DNA of 64,000 nucleotides, taken from the NCBI RefSeq assembly GCF_036785885.1, contig NC_092310.1, positions 5,208,001-5,272,000 of the forward strand, in the 5' to 3' direction. This DNA comes from Coffea arabica. Lineage: Eukaryota > Streptophyta > Magnoliopsida > Gentianales > Rubiaceae. Position numbers and translations under genes: made by a program. Positions within the stretch are counted from its first letter, which is position 1. Each line of letters begins with the position of its first letter. The notes beneath the pieces were generated by a model. That model did not search any database. It saw only the letters and a list, made by a program, of their open reading frames with translations, and had not been told where the DNA came from. This document shows, in pieces, positions 1 to 11,360 of the stretch.

Positions 1-1017
1 TGTTTATTTGTTTGAGACGAGGGTGTACTTTATCACACTCGTTCTCTTGTCTGTTCATATGCCAATTTACTATGCAAAAATTTGAATCTGTTATCTGTGT
101 CTGTATCTGTTCGGATTTCTATGACCTATGAGCTCAGTCCTGTGGCTAAGTTATTCGAGTCGGGCCGGCAAGGGCCTGGACGATTAGATAACGAACCACG
201 GTAGTCTTTTCGGGGATTTTGGGTATTGAGACCCTTGATTCCGGGTATACTCGAGTATTATCATTTTGTTCGTTTGAGGTGAGCGGGCCCGGTAAAGGGG
301 TGTTTGGTGGACGGAATTCGGTGTTAAGAGGGGTCTACGGACGCGTTGGTTCTATATACGTTGACGGAGAGTCAACCGGTTTGGATCAAGTACTGCGCTG
401 AAAATTTGGCTCCTGAGAGCCACCCGTATCCTTCTGATTTGAATCATTGGTTCCTTTGCTTTACATCTGACATTTGTATCTGATTTGTTAAATGTGAAAT
501 GCCATGATTTTAATGCTATCTGTTTGGTACCTCATTGAGCGCAAGCTCACCCCTTTCTGTTCCTTTTGTTTTCCTTACAGGAAAATAAACCCTTTTGGTC
601 TGGATTTGACAAATGGCTGCCAAATTGAGCTAGTTGAACATATCTTTTGTATAGCTCATGTATTAAAACCCTAAGTGTACTTTTGGGGCGTTTTCTCTTT
701 TGATTTGGCAAACCGTGTATATGTATTAACTTTTGAAAGCTTTTGTATGTCATTTTGATTTGTAAACGCTAAAGTTCAGATGTGAATGTTTGTTAGTTAT
801 TTCGGTTGGGTTCTGACGGGTTGGTTACTATTCATGGCCAACTTCGGATTTCATTTTTTTTATTTTGGGTTATTTACCATTTTGACTTGTTTACGCTCGT
901 TTGTAAGTTCCGGATCGCTATAGATAGTTCTAGTCTGCATCGTTAGTCCTGTCGAGAGTTGGGCAGGCGACCCGCCAAACCCTCTAGTTCGCCTTAGGGG
1001 GATGTGGGGCCGTCACA
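1..1017 (+). repeat. 5' LTR (partial) of a gag-only Ty3/gypsy element
   Basis: This segment is the right-hand third of the 5' LTR; the rest lies outside the window. It aligns end to end with 5079-6096 of the 3' LTR. By eye I count about 16 substitutions and one 1-bp indel, roughly 1.6% divergence, which implies a fairly young insertion. It ends in GTCACA directly before the primer-binding site, as an LTR should. The short ORFs in it are not genes. Confidence 0.9.
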
Positions 1018-1019
1018 GG

Positions 1020-1034
1020 TGGTATCAGAGCCAC
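1020..1034 (+). other. Primer-binding site (initiator tRNA-Met type)
   Basis: The sequence TGGTATCAGAGCC starts three bases after the LTR end. It is the standard plant retrotransposon primer site complementary to the 3' end of initiator tRNA-Met. It marks the start of minus-strand DNA synthesis and fixes the element's orientation as plus. Confidence 0.85.
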
Positions 1035-1674
1035 TTCGCGTGGTCTCTGCGCGGAGTGAGTTTGGGCCAGTGGTGTTTTGGTCTTGATTTCGTGAATATG
1101 TCTAAGTGCTCGTTTGAGCGTAAGTTATGAACCGGACATGTTATAAGTGTAAAATTGTTTTCATGAAATTTGAGGAAAATAGATATGTATGTTGGGTAGG
1201 AATCTTTAATATGGATGATTTACTCTTGGGACCGGCCGGCTCGAGTTGTGAATTATCTTAGATGGGATTCTTGTGCCCGGATACGGAAGAGATGTGAGCC
1301 TAGGTAAAAAGGACTTGGGCGAACTAGAAATGTAATTCTATGGAATTTCGCGTGGTCTATTCGGTTATTGTTAAGCATGATCGCTCTTGATTAAGATATA
1401 AACGGTGTTGTTTTCGTAGATTAAGGACGGAGCCCTAGAGAGAAAAGATTTTCGTTAGTGATTGTTGTACTTGTGACCTAGTGTGTCTATAATACTTTTG
1501 GATAACCCCGCTACTTTCATGGATTTGTATCTAATTGACTGCTATTGTGTGGCGTGTTTGATACAGTTATATTATATAGGTATACTTTTAATCTGTACTT
1601 ACCTTTTGCTATTTGCTTTTGCCTACCTATGTTTAATATTATATTCCCGTTTCGACCCTAGATTTATTAGACCA

Positions 1675-2894
1675 ATGGAAGGCACTCGTAGTGGACGGGG
1701 CCGTGGGCGTGGAAATAGGCAACCTACGCCTGAAAGGGGTACTGGGGAAACCTCATCTGGACCAAACCCTGAACCTAGGGTTGACCCCAATGTCCAAATA
1801 GCTGCTGCCATGCAGCAAATGACTGATTTGCTAGCCCAAGTGGTGCACCAACAAGGTCAAAACCCTAACCACAACCCTGGGAATCCTGGTAATCACATAG
1901 AGGGCGAGGATAGAGCCCTTGAGAGATTTCAGAAGTTCTCCCCACCCAAATTTCTTGGAGGCCCTGATCCTGACGTAGCTGAGAAGTGGCTGGAGAAGAT
2001 GATCGATATTTTCGCTACTTTACACTATACCGAGGAGAGACAGGTAACCTTTGCTGTCTTTCAACTAGAGGAAGCCGCTCGTTTCTGGTGGAATGTTATT
2101 CGAATGAAATGGGAAAGAGAACAAACCCCGAGGACGTGGGCGAACTTTATGAGGGAATTTAATGCCAAGTTTTTCCCTCCTCTCATCCAAGAAAAGGAGG
2201 ATGAATTCATTCGGATTCGCCAGGGAACTCAAACCGTAGCCGAGTATGAGAGTCAATTCACTCGGTTGTCTAAGTTTGCGCCTGAACTGATCGTCACTGA
2301 ACAAAGACGGATAAGGCGTTTTATTCAGTGACTAAATGTTGAGATTCAAAAGGATTTAGCGGTAGCTCAACTTAGTACCTTTAGTGATGCTGTGGAGAAA
2401 GCTCAGCGGATAGAAGATGCGAGGCTACAAGTGAGAAATTTCCAAACCAAGAAAAGGGGCTTTCCTGTGAGCAGCTCGGAACAAGCGGATAATAATACAA
2501 CCCCTAAAGTTCGAAAGGGAAACAGGGAAGTACGGCTACCGGGGTGACAGGTGGTGTTCCACAGGGGGAATCAGTTTCTGCTACTCGTGGTCCTTGTGGA
2601 TATTGTGGAGGGCCAAATCATACTGAAGCAAATTGCTGGAAGAAAGAAGGAAAATGTTTGCGCTGTGAAAGCGCCGAACATCGGATTGCTAACTGTCCAG
2701 CTCGCCTGCGCAAGCGGAGAGGGACTCTGCCACCAACCAAGCCTAATTCTCAGCAACTAGCCAAGGGCAACCCTGGACAGACGAAAGGAGAAGGGACGGG
2801 ATTGAAGGCACCAGTTCGAGTATATTCTTTAGAGCAGCACCAGGTCCCTGACTCGTCTGAGAGCGGAGAAGGTACAATTCGTATGGTACCCTAG
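1675..2894 (+). pseudogene. Broken gypsy gag (capsid domain plus two CCHC zinc knuckles)
   Basis: The likely start is the ATG at 1675, which opens a Gly/Arg-rich N terminus (MEGTRSGRGRGRG) typical of Tekay/Del-clade gag. The frame extends upstream to 1483 without a better start. A retrotransposon gag capsid region follows, including the stretch FARFWW-like EAARFWW and a FNAKFFPP motif. A TGA at 2329-2331 interrupts the capsid frame, and a frame change before about 2544 leads into the second part. That part has two knuckles, CGYCGGPNHTEANC and CLRCESAEHRIANC, both Cx2Cx4Hx4C. The reading ends at 2894, just where a protease would begin; no catalytic Asp motif, reverse transcriptase or integrase follows. 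The protein would form the virus-like particle. This copy cannot make an intact gag. Confidence 0.85.
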
Positions 2895-2952
2895 ATAAAA
2901 AATATATATATATATTTCGTTGGTGAGAAAATTTCGAGGGCGAAATTTCTTT

Positions 2953-2965
2953 AAGGGGGAGAGAG
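2953..2965 (+). other. Polypurine tract of the gypsy element
   Basis: An uninterrupted purine run (AAGGGGGAGAGAG) abuts the TGTGAG start of the 3' LTR. This is the expected primer for plus-strand synthesis. Only about 1.95 kb separates primer site and polypurine tract, so all of pol is missing. Confidence 0.8.
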
Positions 2966-5900
2966 TGTGAGAACCCGTAAATCCCTAATAATTTTCTTAG
3001 GGTTTTCCCATTTAAAGGCATAATTTTTGCATTTTCTGGCTTAGGAAAATTCTCCTGATAAATTTTATGAGTAATTATAGTTTTTAGATGATTTTTCTAG
3101 TATTGGAGAGTTTTTGAAAAATTAAGAGTATATAATGGACGTGGGACCCACTAGTGCGAAAAGTTCGGAAAAATTCGGCCAATTAGGTTAAATTCCGGAT
3201 TCTGGTGGAAATTTATCGGGTGTTAAGAGATGAGTAGAGGTTGAGAAGTGATTGATGTGAGAGGGAATAAAAGGATAGAGTTGCATTTATGGAGGTGACA
3301 AGTGTCACCTTGTGAGTGGTGGCACTTGTAGACAACTATTCATGGCTTTTGACCTTTTTGACTAATTGGTTAAATATCTAAAAAAATTAACCAAAATTCA
3401 TTCTTTCTTCTCCTCCATGGCTGGTTCTCTCTTGAACAAAGAAGAAAGAAACTCTTCAACATTTTAGCTTCCATTTAGCTCAATCTTCCAAAACCAATCA
3501 CCTAAATTAGTTTCTACTCCATAAAATCCCTTCCTTTGGTGCTAGTAAGTGTTTTTGTGGAAGTGTTCAAGGAAGCTAAGGTGTTCTACAACTCCTTTTC
3601 TCTTGTTTACTAGGTAAGTGGTGCTTGAACTTCCTCCTACACCTAATGATGCTTAATTTGTGCCTAGTGGTGGCTAAAGTGCTGAAATTTGTGGGTTATT
3701 TCTTGGTTTGAGATGAATTGGTGAAGATTTTATTTTATTGATGAATTTTCTGGTTTAATGTGATCATGATGTTGTGGTTATTTATGATGGTTGGTAATGA
3801 GGGGTAATGACTCTAGTAGGTGTAAATGATTGGTAATTGCAACCAATTTTGGGTTTGGAAGGAATTTGAGGAAGTTAGGGTTTCATAACCCCCTTTTCTA
3901 TCCGGTTTTGTATCATATGGTTAGATGCCGAATTGGCCTTTTCTTAAAACATGAAAGTTGTAGGTATTGATGTGTTTGAGGTGCCTGTAAAATTTCAGGT
4001 CATTTGGAGTAGTGTAGAGTGAGATATGTCGATTTTACTGTTGCTGTTCTGGGTTGATCAGAATGTGCGAACTGCGCTTGTAATCGTCTGTTTTGACTGG
4101 AATGGTTTTGGATTTGGATGTTGGTGTCTTCTGATGAAATGTAGCTGGATGTCTTGGCTACCGCATACCTTTGGAATCAATGCATTTGGACCTGTATAGA
4201 CTGAGTTGGACTAATTACAGCATAGTGTGATTTGTAAACCTACAATTACGGTTCTGGTTTGGTATTCTGCATTTTTGACCTAGTTGTGCTAGGCTTTGGA
4301 CTGAGTGGCCTTCTACATTGTTGTAGCCCTTTCTTTTAGCTTCGAGATGGTGGGTCTTACACCCTCATCCGATAAGCGTAGCGCATTTTGTGCCATTACC
4401 GCATAAGGAGGCCAAAACTGTTTTGTTGTTAGGGCTAATATAGTTACATTTCCTGATTTTCTGGTTTGCTATCATGCTTATATATGCATATGGAACCCTA
4501 TTGGGGTCATGTTTGGCATTGGTTTATGACTCGTTATCGAGTCTCATTGTACTTGTTTACATGTTTTAGGGCTTGCTTTTATTCCGGTCATTTCCTAATT
4601 AACTTTTACTTTGAGCCTAGTGAATGGCTTTTGGAAATGAGGTGAATTTTGTGTGAGATGTTGGGATTGATTCGAGGAAATAATGAAGCCTTAATGGCTG
4701 GAAAAGTAAGAAATTTAGGGGAAGTGCTGCCCGTTTTTCTAGGCCGTTTGGTTCTTTTAAGTTGAATTTGCCTTTTGGTAGAAATAAAAGGGCTTTTGGG
4801 TTGTTGAACCTAGGTCTTTATGCTATCTTTTTGTTCCCAAAAATCATGTTTTGTACCCTTGCATCAGTAATTATTTGGCGAGGCATACGACTAGTAGTCG
4901 AGCCTCATGTGCATTGTGTTTACTCGATTATGGATGTGAAACCTTCAATTGGTTTATTTTGGTTATTTTAGGGTTTCTTGGCGATTAAGGCCAATCTGAA
5001 GTAAAAACTTTTGAAGTTGAGCCGGTGAGTGTACCACTCCCCTCCATTGCTGTTTAACTTGATTTCTGCTCTGCAATCTGTTTATTTGTTTGAGACGAGG
5101 GTGTACTTTATCACACTCGTTCTCTTGTCTGTTCATATGCCAATTTACTATGCAAAAATTTGAATCTGTTATCTGTGTCTGCATCTGTTCGGATTTCTAT
5201 GACCTATGAGCTCAGTCCTGTGGCTAAGTTATTCGAGTCGGGCCGGCAAGGGCCTGGACGATTAGATAACGAACTACGGTAGTCTTTTCGGGGATTTTGG
5301 GTATTGAGACCCTTGATTCCGGGTATACTCGAGTATTATCATTTTGTTCGTTTGAGGTGAGCGGGCCCGGTAAAGGGGTGTTTGGTGGACGGAATTCGGT
5401 GTTAAGAGGGGTCTACGGACGCGTTGGTTCTATATACGTTGACGGAGAGTCAACCGGTTTGGATCAAGTACTGCGCTGGAAATTTGGCTCCTGAGAGCCA
5501 CCCGTATCCTTCTGATTTGAATCATTGGTTCCTTTGCTTTACATCTGACATGTGTATCTGATTTGTTAAATGTGAAATGCCATGATTTTAATGCTATCTG
5601 TTTGGTACCTCATTGAGCGCAAGCTCACCCCTTTCTGTTACTTTTGTTTTCCTTACAGGAAAATAAACCCTTTTGGTCTGGATTTGACAAATGGCTGCCA
5701 AATTGAGCTAGTTGAACATATTTTTTGTATAGCTCATGTATTAAAACCCTAAGTGTACTTTTGGGGCGTTTTCTCTTTTGATTTGGCAAACCGTGTATAT
5801 GTATTAACTTTTGAAAGATTTTGTATGTCATTTTGATTTGTAAACGCTAAAGTTCAGATGTGAATGTTTGTTAGCTATTTCGGTTGGGTTCTGACGGGTC

Positions 5901-6096
5901 GGTTACTATTCATGACCAACTCCGGATTTCATTTTTTTTATTTTGGGTTATTTTACCATTTTGACTTGTTTACGCTCGTTTGTAAGTTCCGGATCGCTAT
6001 AGATAGTTCTAGTCTGCATCGTTAGTTCTGGTGAGAGTTGGGCAGGCGACCCGCCAAACCCTCTGGTTCGCCTTAGGGGGAGGTGGGGCCGTCACA
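2966..6096 (+). repeat. 3' LTR (3131 bp) of the gypsy element
   Basis: It starts TGTGA and ends TCACA, short inverted termini of the TG...CA type. Its last 1018 bp match the start of the window. At 3.1 kb it is long, larger than the entire internal region. The right flank begins TTCAC, which would be the 5-bp target duplication, but the left flank is outside the window so this cannot be confirmed. Small ORFs inside are not supported as genes. Confidence 0.9.
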
Positions 6097-7062
6097 TTCA
6101 CAGCATATGCAACCTCTTCAAAAAGGATTGTAGCAGTGTGATCAGTTACCTCTTCAAAAAGGAATTATTACTGAATAAATGAGGAATCGTTGGCTCAAAT
6201 CCTTGAGAACTTTCCAAGAGGAACGCTGGCTGGTTGGGGGAGGTTTCCTCTGAGTCAACGTGATTTTTCCAAGATTACACAGCCACCAAAATTTATTGCA
6301 TAGATAAATGACGGCTACCTATTTCTTGAATATGTATCTCAAGAGAAAAAAAAAGAATTAGGCAGGAACGGTTGCAACTTATGACTGTCCTGAAGGTTAA
6401 GGGGTCATGATTGATCAAAAAATAAAAATATGTAAGACCCAAATTACATGTTGTATATCGTTTTCAACTTTACATATGGGACTCGCAAAAATTTGATTTA
6501 TATTTACATTGTTTTCAACGTAATTTATGTATACATTTCGTTTAAATTACAAAACCTTTGTGGTATGTAACCGTCCTTGCTTATCCCAAGAAAAAGATTA
6601 AAAACTCTAGACTGTTTAGAGCTTCGTAGAAGAGGGAATAGGGGCTGCTAAGTGCTAACGTTATCTGCTACGTTTCTGATGTGGACTAAAAGTTTTCCAA
6701 TGCTACTCCAAAGAATTTTATGACAAAATTCAAATCCATACAGACGTCCGGGCTAGGTTTCGGCAATGCATTTAGAACCAAGTCCAAATAAGGTCCCCAA
6801 CCTGTACCAGTCGCAATTTTCTGCTTTTCCTTGACATTTCAAATTAGAGCAAATTATTCGGTTGGCCACTAAACTTTTGTAATCGTGGAGTTTTGGTCAT
6901 TCAATTATTAAAAGTCTGGTTTTGTCCACTAAAATGCATAAAATTAAGACGCGATGCCATTCTGTTAGATTTAGTTATTAAGTTCGTCGATATGTCTGTC
7001 TGCGCGATTTTCATGACAAAAGAAATGGTCAATATGGAAAGTTGAAAATAGCACTTGCACCT
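6097..7062. other. Intergenic DNA, no gene recognised
   Basis: Non-coding sequence between the gypsy element and the PB1 pseudogene. It has a short imperfect duplication near its left end (the phrase ACCTCTTCAAAAAGGA occurs twice around 6111 and 6147). The stretch at 6845-7000 reads like a degraded MITE, but I cannot place its ends. Confidence 0.5.
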
Positions 7063-8157
7063 TCTTAAAAAACAAAAAGTTTAAAGAGGGTACTCTCAAC
7101 TATGAACTTCCTCTCGAACAAACTGACACTCCCGTCCTCACAATGGATCCCAATAGCTAGCGCATTTGACATTGAAATTGAAGAACTAGTTGACCCACGA
7201 TTCCGGCACAGCCCCGCTGATATCCTTAGCCTTAGCACCAATGTTTTGAAAACCGGACCACATCGGACGGTTCGACCGGTTGAACCGCGAACCGGCCATG
7301 GCACCGGTCCGGTTCAATGGCATAATTGACTTTGCCAGAAAACCGGTCAAGAACCGATCGGACCGCGAAACCGCCGAACCGGATTGAATCGGTAATTTCC
7401 GGTTTTCAAATTTCCCCTTCTTTTTTTTTTTTTTTTAAGTTTTGCAAAATGTAGCTATCAAGATTCGAACTCAAGACCTTTGTAATAAAAAAATCAATGT
7501 ATTAACCGTTGCACCATCATATCTTATTAGTTTTTTTTGATAACTTATTTATATAAAACAAAAACTCATATTTTTTTTCATTTTTCTTACAAAATCTCAT
7601 CCTCTCATGGCTCTTTCTTTTTAATTTTCAACTGTCTCTCTCTCTCTCTATGCTCTTTTCTTTTGTTACTCCTTTTTAATCAAACCTCTTTATTTTTAAT
7701 TTATTGACGTTTTCTTCCATCTTTTAATTTTGTTTTTGTCCATTAAATTGAAAAAAGTTAAAAAAGAATTATTTTTTAACCCAAATTATTTAATGCCACA
7801 ACCACTCACTTTTATCTCATTTTTTGTTTCTTATCGAGTTTACATTTCTATTTTTGATTTTCTTGACTTCCTTCAAACTCTAAACTTCCTTTTTTAAATT
7901 GCAATCTCTAAATCCCAAAACGTAAATTAAAATTTAAGTTCACAATATCTAAATTCTCATAGACGTGAATTTTGTATAATTTCAAAATATTGTGATATTT
8001 TTGGGTTGGATTTAGATATAATTGAAATTGAGATGAAATTTATTTGTTTTAACTTATAATTTAAAATTTTATTTTTAAAAATCCAAGTTATTAAAAAATA
8101 GTAAACTTTTCATCATATAAAATATTAAATTAGTCCATTACATGTCTTATTTTGTAC

Positions 8158-8188
<31 letters not shown>

Positions 8189-8722
8189 AATTATTTTTAA
8201 AAAAATCATTGAACCGAGGTTGAACTGATCCGACCGGTTGAACCTCGACCCTTTCAATTCACCGGTTCAATTAACGGTCCGATTTTTAAAACATTGCTTA
8301 GCACCATTATTACTCATGCTTTCAGCTGGATTCTTCAAGGCCGCATTACAGTCCGATCTACCCAAAATATCCAAATCCATTAGTCCTTGACCCAAACCAG
8401 CAGCATTAGCAGATTGACCGCTTTGAACAATCCCGTGTTATTCAGAGCATCAAAAAACCACGAGTCAGCTTTCGGATCAAGAAGCGCTGAACCCGGAGAC
8501 TCTGGCTTTATGGGGAAAAGAAATAATCTGATGCGGGATGGTGTAGGGGATGTAACGGCGGAGATGCGGTTGTGCTCTTCCAGCATATTCTGGAGGTCGT
8601 CATCAGTGGTGATGGAGATGAGTGAATCGAGGTCCTCGTTTGGGAACTGGTACTTCAGATGAAACGGGCGGTTGCCAAAGAGGGTCTGGGAGAGGTGGGT
8701 GGTGAGGATGGAAATGGATCAG
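7063..8722 (-). pseudogene. PB1-domain (octicosapeptide/Phox/Bem1p) protein pseudogene fragment
   Basis: Read on the minus strand from about 8722, the sequence gives the C-terminal half of a PB1 domain: FHLKYQFPNEDLDSL, then ISITTDDDLQNMLEEHNR, then IRLFLFPIKPES. This is the fold of plant Octicosapeptide/Phox/Bem1p proteins, which use it for protein-protein contact. A frameshift near 8440 moves the continuing text into another frame (a stretch reading GQSANAAGLGQGLMDLD). Left of the inserted element the family-like Ser-rich phrase GSTSSSISMSN appears around 7170-7195. The hAT-type element at 7239-8296 splits it. There is no start region, so this is a truncated, disabled copy. The plus-strand ORFs here are shadows. 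Confidence 0.75.
7239..8296. mobile_element. hAT-type non-autonomous element (1058 bp) with 8-bp TSD
   Basis: The ends are inverted: the left starts CAATGTTTTGAAAACCGGAC and the right, reversed, starts CAATGTTTTAAAAATCGGAC. Perfect 8-bp direct repeats CTTAGCAC flank it at 7231-7238 and 8297-8304, the length made by hAT transposases. The subterminal regions are rich in CCGG/GGTT motifs on both sides, and the middle is AT-rich with a (TA)n tract at about 8158-8182. No transposase ORF is present. It sits inside the PB1 pseudogene. Confidence 0.85.
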
Positions 8723-9394
8723 CAGTCCATGAACAAAACAAATTCATGGATCTTGCTCATGAACAACCCCTATAGCCACATTCATCCTTCAAAAATAAAC
8801 AAATTCATTATGTTTCTTACACAATAATAAATGAAGTATCTAGAAAGATGTTACAAACCTCTCCCGATGCGCATTTGGCAAATCTTCTTTCTGGATTTTG
8901 TGCAGTCCACGAAGTTATCATTACTGTTCCCTCAATTCTCCCCCCACACTTAACATACACATTGTCCTCAATGTGTAAAAAGGAAAATCAATATAAAGAA
9001 AGTAATACTCCCTTATGATGTGATTGAGTATGAAGCTTCAAGGTACGTTGTTCGCCTTTCTTCATCGCTTCATGAGTTCCATTTGGTAACCATTAGAGAT
9101 ATAAACCTAAAAATAGAAAATGAGAAACAAAAGTGATAATAAAGGCTTAATAAATATATAACGGCGATCCGTAATTCCTTAGCCTTTGTGGTGGTAATGA
9201 TGTACCTATAGGAAATACACAATAAGCAACTCAAGGTACAAGAAAATATATGAGAAAAAGAAGAAAAAGAAAGAATGAATCAGGTCTAGCATTCGGACAA
9301 TAAGGGAAAACGTAACTTGACAAAACGTGTCTTCGAGCCACGTTTTGTGTGAGGCACGTTTCTTTCTTCTGGGCATAACTGAAAACGTAGCTGT

Positions 9395-9692
9395 GAAAAC
9401 GTGGCTTGCTGAAGCGTTTTCAAAACGTGGCGTTTTCAAAACGTGGCTTGATGGAGCGTTTTATGCCACGTTTTCTATGTAAAACTTACGGAATCGAAAA
9501 CGTGGCTGGTGAAAACGTGGCTTGGTGGAGCGTTTTCAAAACGTGGCGTTTTCAAAACGTGGCTTGATGGAGCGTTTTATGCCACGTTTTCTATGTAAAA
9601 CTTACAGAATCGAAAACGTGGCTGGTGAAAACGTGGCTTGCTGGAGCGTTTTCAAAACGTGGCTTGGTGGAGCGTTTTATGCCACGTTTTCT
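9395..9692. repeat. Tandem 116-bp repeats built on AAAACGTGGC
   Basis: Units start at 9395, 9511 and 9627 (spacing 116 and 116 bp); the third is shortened. Within each unit the decamer AAAACGTGGC recurs three or four times, with its inverse GCCACGTTTT once, so single strands can fold. Related copies of the motif extend left to about 9310. The ORFs across the block owe their openness to the repeat and show no recognisable protein. Confidence 0.85.
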
Positions 9693-10085
9693 GTTGCAAA
9701 TTTTTGCAGAAATGCCAACTTTAAAACATTACACATATTACCCCAAATGCTCCAAATGCATGCTAGATCATTCTTTTGTCAAAATTATCAATGCACACAC
9801 ATGTAAAAAGATTAAAACATGCATTTTACCCCCTTTTAATGGATCAAAAACACCTTTAACACAAATCGAGGGGTTGAGTTCCTTGATCAAACTTCGTATT
9901 TTTCACTTCATTTGGTCACTTTTGCTTCCATTTTCAATACCTACGAATGACAAACAATAAAATATCTCAAACTCATACTTTAAACATAAAATCACTCCAA
10001 AGTAACACAAACTTAAACAAACATTGGGTTGCCTCCCAATAAGCGCTTCTTTAAAGTCAATAGCTTGACTATTTCACCTCATTTT

Positions 10086-11171
10086 TCAAGGAGGTTTAGT
10101 TAACGAATAATCCACCATTTTTGGCCGTGGTGGATCATTAAAAGGTGGCTTTATCGTGAAAGCCACATAATCTAATGATGTGAGAGATGAAAGTGACTTA
10201 CATATTCCAAGTGTTTCATAAATATTACCTTGAATATGCACCACTTGAGAACTTACCAAAGGAAATGTCATGAGAGTATCCTGGGTAGCAATACCCTTAG
10301 AACCTATACTTTCAATGCACTCCTCAAGAGGGGTGAAAATTGAGCCATTAAAACTAACCTCTTGAGGTTCAAAGTTAGTTCCAAAGATATTGTCATGTGA
10401 AATGGACATTTGCTCATTGAAACACAATTGAGATTCATCATTTTCATCAAAATGAAACCCATTTTCACATACAACATTCCCACCATTCATGCTAGGATCA
10501 TTTTGCACATTATTAGAGGAAATAACTTCACACAATGCACTCAATTGCTCATGTATTCTACTAAAGTGAGAAGGCAGTTCATCTATTCTTTCTTCAACCC
10601 TATCAAAAAGGTCGGAAGTTGCATTAGCTAATTTTTCTAAAGCTAACTCCCAAGATGGCTTAGAATCATTAGCTACCATTTCAATTGCCAACTCCCAAGA
10701 TGGTTTTGATTCATATTGGACACATTCAGGTTGGTAATCGTAAAAATATGAAGAATTACTATAAGTAAATTGATTATCCCAACCATAAGCAGGAGAATTA
10801 CTCCAATTAGCACTATATTGATCAAAACAAGGATTGTAATGCTCTAATTCATCATAATAATCCACATTTTGTGCTTGCATACATGTATTAGTAGCATGAT
10901 AACCTTCACACAAGTCACAAATCACATGATAAGAATTAAAAGCATTAACATTCCTCCCTTGCTCAATTTCATGCTTAATTGTGTCCATTTGAACTTGTAA
11001 CATCATAACATCAAATTTAGCCTTTAAGCACCTTAAACCATTTTCAAAAGACATACATTCAGTAAATTCTTGGTTACCTCTGTTGAAGGAGATTTGCACT
11101 TGGTAACCATCCATTGCCAAACTTTCATTTCTCAAGCATTGTCCTCCAAATTGACCTACTCTTCTCATCAC
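10086..11171 (-). CDS. Gag-like ORF of the Tat/Athila-like element (361 aa)
   Basis: This is one of the longest uninterrupted ORFs in the window. It contains a Cys/His motif, CDLCEGYHATNTC (Cx2Cx3Hx4C), around residue 87-99, one residue shorter than a normal CCHC knuckle. An aromatic, Asn/Tyr-rich segment follows, then a doubled phrase (SKPSWELAIEMVAN and SKPSWELALEKLAN) near residues 157-185. The C-terminal half is acidic and Ser/Asn-rich. The position downstream of the primer site and the knuckle-like motif suggest a gag-derived protein lacking the capsid domain. I do not recognise a catalytic domain. Assignment rests mainly on context. Confidence 0.55.
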   Translation of the reverse strand: MMRRVGQFGGQCLRNESLAMDGYQVQISFNRGNQEFTECMSFENGLRCLKAKFDVMMLQVQMDTIKHEIEQGRNVNAFNSYHVICDLCEGYHATNTCMQAQNVDYYDELEHYNPCFDQYSANWSNSPAYGWDNQFTYSNSSYFYDYQPECVQYESKPSWELAIEMVANDSKPSWELALEKLANATSDLFDRVEERIDELPSHFSRIHEQLSALCEVISSNNVQNDPSMNGGNVVCENGFHFDENDESQLCFNEQMSISHDNIFGTNFEPQEVSFNGSIFTPLEECIESIGSKGIATQDTLMTFPLVSSQVVHIQGNIYETLGICKSLSSLTSLDYVAFTIKPPFNDPPRPKMVDYSLTKPP

Positions 11172-11336
11172 CTAAAATTGCTTTTAAACAACTTAAAAGC
11201 AAAATTAGTAAAAAGAATAGGTGATAAAACACATACACATATAAAATACTAAAATAACAGAAAATAACATTCACAACATAACTAATAATATGTATAAACT
11301 AATAAAGTTGCTCTTCACACCGATATTGCCAAATCT

Positions 11337-11354
11337 TCCCCGGCAACGGCGCCA
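11337..11354 (-). other. Primer-binding site complementary to tRNA-Asp
   Basis: On the minus strand this reads TGGCGCCGTTGCCGGGGA. It is an exact 18-base complement of the 3' end of tRNA-Asp including CCA, as seen from the tRNA-Asp genes at 44.8-57.6 kb of this same window. It lies 6 nt from the LTR end and is the primer type used by Tat/Athila elements. Confidence 0.9.
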
Positions 11355-11360
11355 AAAACT

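Larger units (their letters stand above)
1..6096 (+). mobile_element. Non-autonomous Ty3/gypsy LTR retrotransposon carrying gag only
   Basis: Order: LTR, Met primer site, gag, truncated protease leader, polypurine tract, LTR. The sequence after the gag stop resembles the tail that follows pol in Tekay/Del elements (GGTGAGAAAATTTCGAGGGC). That suggests one deletion joining the protease start to the pol 3' end. This architecture fits the class described in plants as terminal-repeat retrotransposons with a GAG domain (TR-GAG). Clade assignment is inferred from gag style and LTR length. Mobilisation would need pol from a related full element. Confidence 0.8.

Noticed and set aside
219..401. 60-codon ORF, repeated at 5297-5494
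   Set aside because: Lies in both LTRs; the two copies end differently because of one substitution, and nothing suggests a protein.
7102..7329. 75-codon plus-strand ORF
   Set aside because: It runs from PB1 pseudogene antisense into the end of the hAT element; there is no plus-strand family signal.
7449..7525. GATTCGAAC word with tRNA-like context inside the hAT element
   Set aside because: Only a B-box-like word is present; no A box at the right distance and no stems.
9395..9692. Regular repeats that might suggest a CRISPR array
   Set aside because: The repeats are contiguous, have no unique spacers, and the genome is a plant.
9206..9960. ORFs across the AAAACGTGGC repeats
   Set aside because: Openness comes from the 116-bp repeat; there is no domain, and the retrotransposon context explains the sequence.
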